DNA of 18,536 nt from an uncultured Alistipes sp. (GCA_900769525.1 CAAGGY010000101.1:1-18536); one strand, 5' to 3'. Counted from the first letter of the stretch, positions 6,835-14,062 are shown. Notes: a model not told the origin generated them from the letters alone. A program made the numbers and translations.

Positions 6835-8064
6835 ATGACATCATTGGCTAAGTTTTTCAATATTGATGCCGACGCAAGTCTTAAGGGCATAACACACAAA
6901 AACAACATCATCAAACGCAACATCATTGCCTATATGGCTATTAATGGTGAGTGCATACTCTCGGAGCTCACTCGTGAGTTGCACATCAGCGTGCCAACGA
7001 TGACAAAACTCGTCCAGGAGCTTGTTGACGACCATATCGTCATAGATCTCGGTAAGGTGGAGACTCCTGGCGGTCGTCGCCCTAATGTCTCTGGCTTGGC
7101 AAACTCGGCTATATATTTTATAGGTATCAACGTGGGTCGTGACCATATGACCTATGTTGTCACAGATTTGCAGAACAATGTTATCCACGAGCGTTGCGAC
7201 AATAGCTTTGAGCTTGTCGATCGTCCACAATGTTTGGAGCGCATTTGCCAGAATATAGAGTCGTTTGTGGCCACTTGTGGTGTTGACCGTGAGAAGATTC
7301 TGGGTGTGGGCGTATCAATCGTAGGCCGTGTTAACCCTGAGACAGGTCGCTCGTATAAGTACTTCACCTCGTGCGAAGAGTCGCTCACCGATATTATCCA
7401 AAAGCGCATCGACATCCGTGTGATGTTGGAGAACGATACTCGTGCCCGCTGCTATGCCGAGTACACCACAGGAAAGTCGAAGAACGAGAGCAATGTTATC
7501 TATCTACATATGGGACGTGGTGTGGCTATCGGTATTGTTATCGACGGTAAGCTCTACTACGGTAAGAATGGCTTTGCGGGAGAGTTCGGTCACATCCCAT
7601 TCTTCGATAATGAGATTATCTGTGGCTGTGGTAAGAAGGGATGTTTGGAGACTGAGGTGTCGGGTATCGCTATCGAGGATAAGATTGTATATCTCATTCG
7701 CAATGGCGTAAATACCTGTTTGCGTGAGATGTATGACCGTGGCGAGAGTATCCACATCAACGATATTATTCAGGCTGCACAGAACGACGATAACCTCGCT
7801 ATTGAGCTTATCGAGGAGGCTGGCGAGAAGGTGGGTAAGGCTGTTGCCTTCCTTATCAACACATTCAACCCTGAGACCGTTATCGTGGGTGGTAACCTTG
7901 CAATGGCGGGCGAGTATCTGATGCTTCCGCTAAAGTCGTCAACCAACAAATATTCGCTCAACCTTGTATATAAGGATACCAAGTTCCGTGTATCGAAGAT
8001 GACCGATAGCGCTAATGCTTGGGGTGTGGCAATGCTTATCAGAAATAAGATTATCGGTCTGTAG
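6835..8064 (+). CDS. ROK-family transcriptional regulator / sugar kinase-like protein (NagC-type)
   Basis: This 409-residue protein starts at MTSLAKFF. An in-frame TTG 33 bases earlier lies in the promoter and is rejected. Residues about 22-85 form a winged helix-turn-helix (KRNIIAYMAINGECILSELTRELHISVPTMTKLVQEL) with the typical ROK wing GGRRP at 79-83. The rest is the ROK fold: FIGINVG (about 95-101), END with Asp201 at the kinase catalytic position, and the zinc signature GEFGHIPF plus CGCGKKGCLE (His253, Cys263, Cys265, Cys270). The nucleotide-binding Asp of the usual DxGxT motif is Asn here (GINVG), common in regulators that bind sugar without phosphorylating it. It probably represses or activates sugar-use genes, with a sugar or amino-sugar effector. 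The acetyltransferase gene follows after 2 bases. Confidence 0.92.
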   Translation: MTSLAKFFNIDADASLKGITHKNNIIKRNIIAYMAINGECILSELTRELHISVPTMTKLVQELVDDHIVIDLGKVETPGGRRPNVSGLANSAIYFIGINVGRDHMTYVVTDLQNNVIHERCDNSFELVDRPQCLERICQNIESFVATCGVDREKILGVGVSIVGRVNPETGRSYKYFTSCEESLTDIIQKRIDIRVMLENDTRARCYAEYTTGKSKNESNVIYLHMGRGVAIGIVIDGKLYYGKNGFAGEFGHIPFFDNEIICGCGKKGCLETEVSGIAIEDKIVYLIRNGVNTCLREMYDRGESIHINDIIQAAQNDDNLAIELIEEAGEKVGKAVAFLINTFNPETVIVGGNLAMAGEYLMLPLKSSTNKYSLNLVYKDTKFRVSKMTDSANAWGVAMLIRNKIIGL

Positions 8065-8066
8065 TT

Positions 8067-8585
8067 ATGTTTAAGCTCGATACCCCTATTTGTCGTCTGC
8101 GTGCCCTTGAGCCACAAGATGTCGACCTGCTATATGTGTGGGAAAACGATGTTGAGGTGTGGCGCGTGAGTGGCACCATGGCTCCATTGTCGTATGAGCG
8201 TATAGCACGCTTTGTCGAGGAGCAGAGCTATGACCTCAATACTACACGCCAGATGCGTCTGATTGTTGAGGTGGAGGGTAGGGCAGTGGGTAGTGTCGAT
8301 ATATTCGACTTCGAGCCTCAGCACCAGCGTTTCGGCCTTGGAGTGTTGATCTATGCCCAGGATGATCGTCGTTGTGGATATGCTCGTGCAGCTATAAATG
8401 CTGTTGTTGAGTATGCTCGTGATGTGTTGGGCCTTAGGCAGGTGTGGGCGATGATAGCTGTGGATAATACTCCGAGCATAGCCCTTTTTGAGTCGCTGGG
8501 TTTTGAGCGCTGTGCTCATCGCCGTGACTGGCTACGTCGAGGCCGAGAGTTTGTCGATGTCTACGACTATCAATTATTGCTTTGA
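8067..8585 (+). CDS. GNAT-family N-acetyltransferase (RimJ/RimL-like)
   Basis: This 172-residue protein has the GNAT fold, which uses acetyl-CoA to acetylate an amine. It opens with the RimL/SpeG-like CRLRALEPQDVDLLYVWEND, then VEVEGRAVGSVDIFDF (beta strands before motif A). The acetyl-CoA pyrophosphate-binding motif is DRRCGYARAAINAVVEYA (a form of Q/R-x-x-G-x-G/A). Motif B follows in VWAMIAVDNTPSIALFESLGFE. The substrate cannot be told; ribosomal protein N-termini, polyamines or small molecules are all possible. It begins 2 bases after the ROK stop codon, so the two are co-transcribed. No terminator separates it from the next promoter at 8590. Confidence 0.9.
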   Translation: MFKLDTPICRLRALEPQDVDLLYVWENDVEVWRVSGTMAPLSYERIARFVEEQSYDLNTTRQMRLIVEVEGRAVGSVDIFDFEPQHQRFGLGVLIYAQDDRRCGYARAAINAVVEYARDVLGLRQVWAMIAVDNTPSIALFESLGFERCAHRRDWLRRGREFVDVYDYQLLL

Positions 8586-8589
8586 TTGG

Positions 8590-8621
8590 TTTGGATATTA
8601 GGCGATAATTTGCTATATTTG
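8590..8621 (+). promoter_or_regulatory. Promoter of the TPR-HTH regulator operon
   Basis: TTTG (8590-8593), 20 bases, then TATATTTG (8614-8621) is a near-perfect Bacteroidota promoter. It starts 5 bp after the acetyltransferase stop and gives a leader of about 20 nt to the ATG at 8647. Confidence 0.78.
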
Positions 8622-8646
8622 CAGAAGTAACATATTAGGTGTGTTT

Positions 8647-10311
8647 ATGTTTAGACTCTGTTTGCGATATCTCACTCTTTGCGGAGTGTTTTTGCTGTTG
8701 GTGGGCTGTTCGTCTGATAAGCGAGCTATGGAGCTTGTGATGCAGGCGGAGAGCATTATGGCCGATAGCCCTGAGCAGGCTCTCGATATCATCGAGTCTA
8801 TCGACCGCTCGAGAGTGTGTGGTGAGGGTGATAATGCCCGTTTGGCGCTGGTCTATAGCGAGACACTCTATCACAACTATGTAGATGTCTACAGCGATTC
8901 GCTCACACGAGTGGCTGTAGACTACTATCGTACCACTAAGCAGAGTTATCTCTATGCACGTTCGCTCTATCAGCACGCCTTAGTGTTGCAGCGCCAGGGT
9001 CAGGACTTCTTGGCCGAGGCTATGGTGGCACTCCTTGAGGCTGAAAAGCTATTCTCAGAGATTGACGATGCTCGCCTTGAGGGTCTTATCATGCGCACCA
9101 AGGGCGATATCTATGGCGATGGTTGCCTCTTTGCCAATGCTCTGGAGTCCTATGAGCAGGCTAAGCGTTGCTTTGATCGTAGTGGTATGGAGTATCATAG
9201 TGCCAGCGTGCTATACGATATGGGTGCAACATATATCCAGCTGCGTAACTTCCAGAGTGCAGCAACGTCGCTTAACGAGGCATTGGATTATGGCATAAGG
9301 GTTGATAATAAGAAGTTCATGTGTGCGGTGCTGCACGAGCTGTTGGACCTCTCAATCTATATGCACGACTATGATATGTGCAAGAAGTTGCTTGCTAAGT
9401 TCGACACCTACGACTGCTTGACCTATGGAGCATCGCATAAGATGGCGATGGAGGCTATGTTGCTCTCGTATAAGGGCGATAAGGAGGGGGCTATCGAGCT
9501 GCTCAGTCGTGCCGAGAATGAGGAGGACTTCGAGTGGGCAGACTTGCAGTATGCTCGCTATATCGTCTACCGCAATGTGGGAGATGGCGACAACGCCCTG
9601 AGATGGGAGGAGAAGAGTCGCAACGCTCAAGATAGGCTTATGATTGAGGTCCTTAAGCAGCCTGTGCTCAATGTCCAGATTGAGATGTTGCAGCAGAATC
9701 TCGACGCCGTGGAGCGTGAGCAGTCGCTGGTACGCCAACGCAACACACTTATATATATATCAATAGCCATTGTTATGCTCTTTGTTGGCTATGTTGTGTT
9801 GCGTCGTATTCGTAGCAAGAATCGTGATATCGCTCGCTATGTTGAGACTATTCAGGAGCTCTCCGTGGCCCTTGATAGTGTGCCTCGTGAGATGGCGGCC
9901 TCGTTGAGCGTGCTCTATCGTGATCGCTTCAGTGAGCTTAATGAGTTGTGCGATATTTACTATGACCATAGTGGATCGTCACGCCATAAGAGCATGGTTT
10001 TCAATAAACTGACCGAAACTATTGAGGCCATGAAGGGTGACTCGGAGCGTTTTGAGGAGCTTGAGCGTGCTGTTGATGAGTATCGTGGAGGCTTGATGCG
10101 CCGCCTTAAGGTGCTGCTGCCTAAGCTAAGCGAGCGAGATTATCGTGTGGCCCTCTACTCGTTTGCGGGCTTCTCGAATCGAGCAATCTCGATATTTATT
10201 GATAGCGACCCTGTCTCTGTGTCGAAGATTAAGTATAATATCAAGTCAAAGATTAAGAACTTTGACAATGATGATGCAGCGATACTTGTGGCAGCGCTCT
10301 CGGAGAAGTGA
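8647..10311 (+). CDS. Membrane-anchored TPR lipoprotein with C-terminal LuxR-like HTH
   Basis: This is a 554-residue protein from ATG 8647; a GTG six bases earlier is an alternative. The lipobox LLLVGC has Cys21. Residues about 25-340 are helical TPR-like repeats, for example MELVMQAESIMADSPEQALDII, ANALESYEQAKRCFDRSG and RNFQSAATSLNEALDYG. A coiled coil at about 338-365 leads into one membrane helix at about 367-386 (TLIYISIAIVMLFVGYVVL), then RRIRSKNR as a cytosolic anchor. The C-terminus at about 490-540 (LPKLSERDYRVALYSFAGFSNRAISIFI ...) resembles a LuxR/GerE helix-turn-helix. The predicted topology is periplasmic TPR sensor and cytosolic DNA-binding domain, a one-component transmembrane regulator common in Bacteroidota. 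It leads an operon with two small lipoproteins (24-bp gap) and probably controls the adjoining surface genes; that target is inferred. Confidence 0.85.
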   Translation: MFRLCLRYLTLCGVFLLLVGCSSDKRAMELVMQAESIMADSPEQALDIIESIDRSRVCGEGDNARLALVYSETLYHNYVDVYSDSLTRVAVDYYRTTKQSYLYARSLYQHALVLQRQGQDFLAEAMVALLEAEKLFSEIDDARLEGLIMRTKGDIYGDGCLFANALESYEQAKRCFDRSGMEYHSASVLYDMGATYIQLRNFQSAATSLNEALDYGIRVDNKKFMCAVLHELLDLSIYMHDYDMCKKLLAKFDTYDCLTYGASHKMAMEAMLLSYKGDKEGAIELLSRAENEEDFEWADLQYARYIVYRNVGDGDNALRWEEKSRNAQDRLMIEVLKQPVLNVQIEMLQQNLDAVEREQSLVRQRNTLIYISIAIVMLFVGYVVLRRIRSKNRDIARYVETIQELSVALDSVPREMAASLSVLYRDRFSELNELCDIYYDHSGSSRHKSMVFNKLTETIEAMKGDSERFEELERAVDEYRGGLMRRLKVLLPKLSERDYRVALYSFAGFSNRAISIFIDSDPVSVSKIKYNIKSKIKNFDNDDAAILVAALSEK

Positions 10312-10335
10312 TAATAAATTTAAGTTGTGGTTTTC

Positions 10336-10734
10336 ATGATGATTAGACTAATATATATAGTGCTTTTGTTGGCGCTGGTGGGTTGTGAGGTAAACGTGGA
10401 TATGGCTACGGCTGAACCATCTCCAAATCCTGATAGGCCAGTGGATAAGCCAATTACGCCTATTAAGAGGCGCCCAATTGTGCCTAATGATAAGACCAAT
10501 CGCCCACGCTTTAGCGATAAGATATCGTTGCCTATATCTATGTTTACATTTGGTGGCAAGGAGCAGCTAAGTGTAACTCTCTGCTCGGTGGAGACTGGCG
10601 AGGAGCAATCGGTAATTGTAACGCCCGATATGGAGTCGCTTACTATGCCATTGATGGATGGTACGTGCAGCTACTACCTCATTGTCGAGGGCGATGACAC
10701 ATACTATGTTGAACTTCTTGAAATTGTTGAGTAA
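10336..10734 (+). CDS. Small lipoprotein with KRRPIxPNDK motif and C-terminal beta domain
   Basis: This is a 132-residue protein beginning MMIRLIYIVLLLALVGC (lipobox Cys17). A GTG nine bases earlier is possible but less likely. After a Pro-rich segment (SPNPDRPVDKPITP) comes the basic motif KRRPIVPNDKTNRPRF at 44-59, shared with the next gene. Residues about 62-132 look like a compact all-beta domain (ISLPISMFTFGGKEQLSVTL, then YYLIVEGDDTYYVELLEI). It faintly recalls DUF3244-type small sandwiches, which I cannot confirm. It lies 24 bp after the TPR-HTH regulator, and its TAA overlaps the next ATG as TAATG, so it is an operon member. I do not know its function. Confidence 0.78.
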   Translation: MMIRLIYIVLLLALVGCEVNVDMATAEPSPNPDRPVDKPITPIKRRPIVPNDKTNRPRFSDKISLPISMFTFGGKEQLSVTLCSVETGEEQSVIVTPDMESLTMPLMDGTCSYYLIVEGDDTYYVELLEIVE

Positions 10735-11042
10735 TGAGAAGGCTCTGTTGCATACTACTGCTTTTGGCTCTTGTCGGCTGTGAAAAGTCGATAGATGCAG
10801 ATATCTATATGTCTAATCCAGCTGTGGCTGAGGATTCGTGTGATGACGAAAAGGGTAGTGATGAGGGTGAGGACGACGGTCTTGGAGATGAGGGTGGCGA
10901 AGATTGTCCTGAGCCCGATGCTCCAACCGATAGCAATCCCGTGCCTATAACTAAGCGTCGCCCAATCACTCCAAACGATAAGCTCAAGCGCCCTCGATTT
11001 GCGCTTGAACATATTAGAGAATCTTGGCTTGTTGATAAGTAG
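10734..11042 (+). CDS. Small acidic lipoprotein, paralogue of the preceding one
   Basis: This is a 102-residue protein starting at the ATG that overlaps the previous stop (TAATG). Lipobox LLLALVGC has Cys16, almost identical to its neighbour (LLLALVGC). Residues about 33-65 form an Asp/Glu/Gly-rich linker (EDSCDDEKGSDEGEDDG...). Then KRRPITPNDKLKRPRF at 74-89 matches the neighbour's motif at 12 of 16 positions. It stops 13 residues later, so the C-terminal beta domain of the first paralogue is missing; it may be a decayed or specialised duplicate. The tight overlap suggests a fixed expression ratio. The function is unknown. Confidence 0.75.
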   Translation: MRRLCCILLLLALVGCEKSIDADIYMSNPAVAEDSCDDEKGSDEGEDDGLGDEGGEDCPEPDAPTDSNPVPITKRRPITPNDKLKRPRFALEHIRESWLVDK

Positions 11043-11066
11043 ATATCTTAATTTTTGCGCAATAAA

Positions 11067-11097
11067 TTGTTTTATCTGATATAAATTTGTATATTTG
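11067..11097 (+). promoter_or_regulatory. Promoter of the fimbrillin-like gene at 11165
   Basis: TTG (11067-11069), 20 bases, then TATATTTG (11090-11097). A second TAnnTTTG match (TAAATTTG, 11082-11089) lies directly upstream. The leader is about 60 nt, AT-rich, with no Shine-Dalgarno. It may add expression beyond read-through from the upstream operon, since I see no terminator at 11043-11066. Confidence 0.68.
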
Positions 11098-11164
11098 TTG
11101 CATAATGCAGATTGTATCTGTGTCAATTACTGTTAAAAAACAGATAATTTAATTTTGTTATACT

Positions 11165-12235
11165 ATGAAAATTAAGCTATTAGCGGGTTTTTCGATGCTC
11201 GTTGGTTTGTTGTCATGCTCTGGCGAGAATGTTATTGGTGGCTTCAATGTCGATAAGGAGGTGGTCTACAACCTCGCTGTTGAGGCTCCAGACATGGCAA
11301 CAACACGTCTTGATGGCGACGATAAGTCGGGTAAGAGCAGTGCGTTTGGTGCAATTGACAATGCTGACGAGACATTCTGGGCTAATAACGATGTTCGTTA
11401 TATCCTTGAGGTCTATGAGGTGGGTGATGATAGCAACCCTGTCAAGCAGCGTATGGTAAATATCCTTCCGGAGTATGCCAGCACGAACTTCCAGTTCCGC
11501 CTTATCCCAAATCGCGAGTATCGCTTCGTGATTTTTGCAGACTTTGTAGCTGAGGGCTCGACACCTTCATCTGATCAGGCAAATATTGGTAAGCACCACA
11601 CCATTGGTAGCACTCTTAATAGTATTAATGTTAAGAATGACGCTATCAACGAGGAGGCTTCGGATGCATACTATATCTCGACAAAGATGGTTGTTGAGAA
11701 CTCGACGCAGAAGTCGTTGGTGCTCACACGCCCTTATGCCAAGCTGCGTGTTGTGGCTACCGACCTTGCAGATCTAAACCTTAATAGAAACCCTAAGGCT
11801 ATACGTGTGACGTATGATGAGGTCTATGCTAAGGAGTTTAATGCCGTTACGGGTAAGATTCTCGGCGCCGACGCTGCTAAGAGTGATATATTTGTGGATA
11901 GCTATGTCGATGACGTTCGTCACAATATGGATAAGCACCACTATACTCTCGACTACGATGCGATGGTTGACGCCTCAGGCAACCACACTCACATGACCCT
12001 CTTTACAGACTATATCCTTGCTAAGGATGAGCAGACCGAGGTTCACTTCACTATCGAGGTGTTCGAGGATGAAGCTATGACACAGCTTATCAAGCAGACA
12101 AAATTCACTACGCAGATTCCTATCAAGCGTAACAACCTCACCACGGTGATTGGTAACGTGCTGACAACAGGTACATCAATCAGCGTTGATGTTGACGATA
12201 ACTTCTCAAATGAGCAGACTGTAACTCAGGAGTAG
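11165..12235 (+). CDS. Fimbrillin-like lipoprotein (DUF6562-like) with TTR processing motif
   Basis: This 356-residue protein has a lipoprotein signal MKIKLLAGFSMLVGLLSC (Cys18). Arg48 in MATTRLDG sits 30 residues after the lipid anchor, where Bacteroidales fimbrillins are cut by Arg-specific proteases before donor-strand polymerisation; this reading follows the P. gingivalis FimA/Mfa1 model. Family blocks: RYILEVYEV, REYRFVIFADFVAEGS, LVLTRPYAKLRVVATDL, and the tail KRNNLTTVIGNVLTTG...FSNE. All align with the N-terminal domain of the 1308-residue protein at 14268. It is probably a stalk-type or accessory fimbrillin exported to the surface. It has its own promoter and terminator and follows the regulator/lipoprotein operon by 122 bp. 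Confidence 0.78.
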   Translation: MKIKLLAGFSMLVGLLSCSGENVIGGFNVDKEVVYNLAVEAPDMATTRLDGDDKSGKSSAFGAIDNADETFWANNDVRYILEVYEVGDDSNPVKQRMVNILPEYASTNFQFRLIPNREYRFVIFADFVAEGSTPSSDQANIGKHHTIGSTLNSINVKNDAINEEASDAYYISTKMVVENSTQKSLVLTRPYAKLRVVATDLADLNLNRNPKAIRVTYDEVYAKEFNAVTGKILGADAAKSDIFVDSYVDDVRHNMDKHHYTLDYDAMVDASGNHTHMTLFTDYILAKDEQTEVHFTIEVFEDEAMTQLIKQTKFTTQIPIKRNNLTTVIGNVLTTGTSISVDVDDNFSNEQTVTQE

Positions 12236-12253
12236 GTTGTTGTGATGGTAAAG

Positions 12254-12292
12254 TATGCCCAGCCCAATCTTTTGGTGTTGGGCATATTTTTT
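12254..12292 (+). terminator. Intrinsic terminator after the fimbrillin-like gene
   Basis: TATGCCCA (12254-12261) pairs with TGGGCATA (12279-12286), with a further CCAA/TTGG pairing inside, followed by TTTTTT (12287-12292). It lies about 20 bp past the stop codon. The rest of the gap up to the tRNA promoter is T- and A-rich with no gene. Confidence 0.8.
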
Positions 12293-12421
12293 AGGGTGGT
12301 GGTGATATCGTGGCTACGAGCTCTGTTGATTGATTTTTGGGGTGTTTTGTGTGCTTTTTTTGGGTTTTTTGCCCGATTTTGCTAAAAAATCACAAAAAAA
12401 TGCATTTTTTTTGCGAAAAAG

Positions 12422-12452
12422 TTTGGAGATATAAAAAAAAGTAGTACCTTTG
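12422..12452 (+). promoter_or_regulatory. Promoter of tRNA-Asn
   Basis: TTTG (12422-12425), 19 bases, TACCTTTG (12445-12452): a consensus Bacteroidota stable-RNA promoter about 34 bp before the tRNA. Confidence 0.8.
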
Positions 12453-12485
12453 CACCGCAATCGAAAGATAACGGTTCTTTACAAT

Positions 12486-12559
12486 GCCTGAATAGCTCAG
12501 TTGGTTAGAGCACATGACTGTTAATCATGGGGTCCTAGGTTCAAGTCCTTGTTCAGGCG
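12486..12559 (+). tRNA. tRNA-Asn (anticodon GTT)
   Basis: This is a 74-nt cloverleaf: acceptor GCCTGAA/TTCAGGC (7 of 7 pairs), D stem GCTC/GAGC, anticodon stem CATGA/TCATG with loop CTGTTAA giving GTT (Asn), T loop TTCAAGT and discriminator G. The T stem CTAGG/CCTTG has one T-T mismatch. CCA is not encoded. Confidence 0.93.
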
Positions 12560-12705
12560 CTCAAGTGCGAGGGACGCACAAAAAGAGGTAGCAATAAGCT
12601 GCACGGCTAAAGCTAAGGTGGTTTTAATAAACCTAACAGCCAGTAGATGCGATCGAGCTTCAATGTTTATGATGTCGAGATCCTTTGAAAAAAAATGCCA
12701 AAAAA

Positions 12706-12737
12706 TTTGCAGATTAAAAAATAAATGCTTACCTTTG
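12706..12737 (+). promoter_or_regulatory. Promoter of tRNA-Val
   Basis: TTTG (12706-12709), 20 bases, TACCTTTG (12730-12737), 21 bp before the tRNA. The second tRNA is therefore separately promoted. The 12560-12705 spacer holds no gene I can support. Confidence 0.8.
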
Positions 12738-12758
12738 CAGTCCCAAGCCTTAACAAAC

Positions 12759-12833
12759 GGGAGCATAGCTCAGCTGGTTCAGAGCATCTGCCTTACAAGC
12801 AGAGGGTCAGGGGTTCGAATCCCTTTGCTCCCA
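12759..12833 (+). tRNA. tRNA-Val (anticodon TAC)
   Basis: This is a 75-nt cloverleaf: acceptor GGGAGCA/TGCTCCC, D stem GCTC/GAGC, anticodon stem TCTGC/GCAGA with loop CTTACAA giving TAC (Val), T stem AGGGG/CCCTT with loop TTCGAAT, discriminator A. CCA is not encoded. Its last 16 bases and following base recur at 13024-13040. Confidence 0.95.
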
Positions 12834-12842
12834 CAAAGATTC

Positions 12843-12876
12843 AAGAAGATGTCGAAAGACATCTTCTTTGTTTTTG
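12843..12876 (+). terminator. Terminator of tRNA-Val
   Basis: A perfect 11-bp stem, 12843-12853 with 12858-12868, loop GAAA, followed by a T-rich TGTTTTTG tract. It begins 10 bp after the tRNA. Confidence 0.85.
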
Positions 12877-13023
12877 TACCTATACGTAAGCTCGCTTGCG
12901 GATAGATGCAAAAGCAAAGAGGAGGGGGCTGCGAAGTAGCTCCTTTTGAATATTTGTTAGGGCCCCCGCGGCGAGCGGGAGGGATGGGCGTGAAGCGAAG
13001 CAGACATCGTCTGCGTAGTAGCC

Positions 13024-13040
13024 AATCCCTTTGCTCCCAC
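13024..13040 (+). repeat. Duplicated 3' end of tRNA-Val
   Basis: AATCCCTTTGCTCCCAC is identical to 12818-12834, the T-loop/acceptor end of the tRNA plus one base. After one mismatch AAGAT also matches. The rest of the tRNA is missing. Such tails arise from integration at tRNA 3' ends or from decay of a tandem tRNA copy. Confidence 0.8.
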
Positions 13041-13047
13041 TAAGATG

Positions 13048-13072
13048 AAGACGACTTTAGGTCGTCTTTTTT
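13048..13072 (+). terminator. Terminator after the duplicated tRNA tail
   Basis: AAGACGAC (13048-13055) pairs with GTCGTCTT (13061-13068), followed by TTTT. It sits at nearly the same distance from the duplicated tail as the real terminator does from tRNA-Val, which suggests a relic of a second tRNA gene unit. Confidence 0.78.
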
Positions 13073-13185
13073 GTTTTACACCCAGCGCTTTACCGAAGTT
13101 GCAAAGCCAGCAGATGGATGTCCGAAAGTCGCAGCAATCTGAAATTCCGGCTCAGTCTCAAAGCCCACACGTGATGGCGTATAAA

Positions 13186-13229
13186 CAAAACAAAAGCGCC
13201 TGTCCAATCATCCGTTGGACAGGCGCTTT
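13186..13229 (-). terminator. Intrinsic terminator of efp
   Basis: A perfect 15-bp stem, 13193-13207 with 13215-13229, 7-base loop. On the minus strand it is followed by TTTTGTTTTGT (13195 downwards, partly in the stem). It lies about 20 bp past the efp stop. A T-run also follows on the plus strand, so it may be bidirectional. Confidence 0.85.
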
Positions 13230-13247
13230 AGCTTTTTGAGCTATCAA

Positions 13248-13820
13248 TTACTTAATACGCTCGTAGTACTCACGTGTACGTGTGTCAACACGAATCTTGT
13301 CGCCAGTGTTGATGAACAAAGGCACCTTAACAGTTGCACCAGTGTTTACTGTAGCAGCCTTGAGTGAGTTTGTTGAAGCGGTATCGCCACGAACGCCTGG
13401 CTCAGTGTAAGTGATCTCCATATCGACGATTGGAGGAAGCTCAGCTGAGAGTACTGTCTCCTTCTCAGTGTGGAACATCACCTCTACGATCTGGCCATCA
13501 GCCATAAGGTCAGCGTTGTTGATAAGCTTCTTGTCGATGTTGATCTCCTCGAAAGTCTCAGTGTGCATGAAGTGAGCACCGAGGTCGTCCTCGTAAGTGA
13601 ACTGATATGGACGGCGCTCTACGCGTACCTGCTCGATCTTCTGCGATACTGAAGAGAAAGTCTTGTCGAGAACGTTACCATTCTCGAGGTTCTTGAGCTT
13701 TGAGCGTACGAAAGCAGGGCCCTTGCCTGGCTTGCAGTGCTGGAAGTCAACGACGATGAAAGTCTTGCCATCCATCTCAATGCACATACCAATCTTGATG
13801 TCAGATGCTGTAATTGTCAT
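13248..13820 (-). CDS. efp: Translation elongation factor P
   Basis: EF-P binds the ribosome between P and E sites and relieves stalling at consecutive prolines. The 190-residue length is standard. The N-terminal KOW-like domain (1-63) begins MTITASDIKIGMCIEMDGK. The loop HCKPGKGPAF puts Lys33 at the tip, equivalent to E. coli Lys34, which is modified in many species. The central OB domain covers about 68-128, and the C-terminal OB domain ends with GVRGDTAS and VPLFINTGDKIRVDTRTREY, the family signature. No modification enzyme gene (epmA/epmB or earP) is visible in the window, so the modification type is unknown. It is a single-gene unit with a clear promoter and terminator. The Pro-rich proteins encoded in this window, such as the PEP linker, are the kind of substrate it helps translate. 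Confidence 0.97.
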   Translation of the reverse strand: MTITASDIKIGMCIEMDGKTFIVVDFQHCKPGKGPAFVRSKLKNLENGNVLDKTFSSVSQKIEQVRVERRPYQFTYEDDLGAHFMHTETFEEINIDKKLINNADLMADGQIVEVMFHTEKETVLSAELPPIVDMEITYTEPGVRGDTASTNSLKAATVNTGATVKVPLFINTGDKIRVDTRTREYYERIK

Positions 13821-13887
13821 AGTTTTATGCTTTTATAGTTTGAATTATTTGTCTCTATTTTGGTAGTGTTAGACCACTACAACCTCG

Positions 13888-13917
13888 CAAAGATAGACAA
13901 AAAAACTGAAACCGCAA
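13888..13917 (-). promoter_or_regulatory. Promoter of efp
   Basis: On the minus strand, TTG (13917-13915), 19 bases, TATCTTTG (13895-13888). The leader to the ATG at 13820 is about 60 nt. Confidence 0.7.
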
Positions 13918-14062
13918 TATTTTGTTCCTATAAACGAGCCTTGCTGCGCCATATTGCCCTGTGGCACATAGTTTGTGCGTTGGCCTATTATGGTCGTTGT
14001 GTCGGCTCATTTGGTATTTTTTGTCATAGTTGTGTGTTTACATGTTTTATTTAGCAAAAAAG

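Larger units (their letters stand above)
12834..13247. other. Intergenic region downstream of tRNA-Val, rich in hairpins
   Basis: This region contains in order: the tRNA terminator (12843-12876), a GC-rich structured stretch (about 12885-13023) with complementary runs GGGGGC and GCCCCC and short palindromes such as GCAGAC/GTCTGC, a duplicate of the tRNA-Val tail (13024-13040), a second terminator (13048-13072), about 110 bp with nothing evident, and the efp terminator (13186-13229). Short frames here show no domains. Confidence 0.65.

Noticed and set aside
6648..6926. Minus-strand frame of 92 codons between fabD and the ROK gene
   Set aside because: It overlaps the ROK promoter and start region on the opposite strand and has no coding features.
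12549..12905. Plus-strand frame of 118 codons across the tRNA region
   Set aside because: It reads through the tRNA-Val gene, promoter and terminator; stable RNA explains the sequence.
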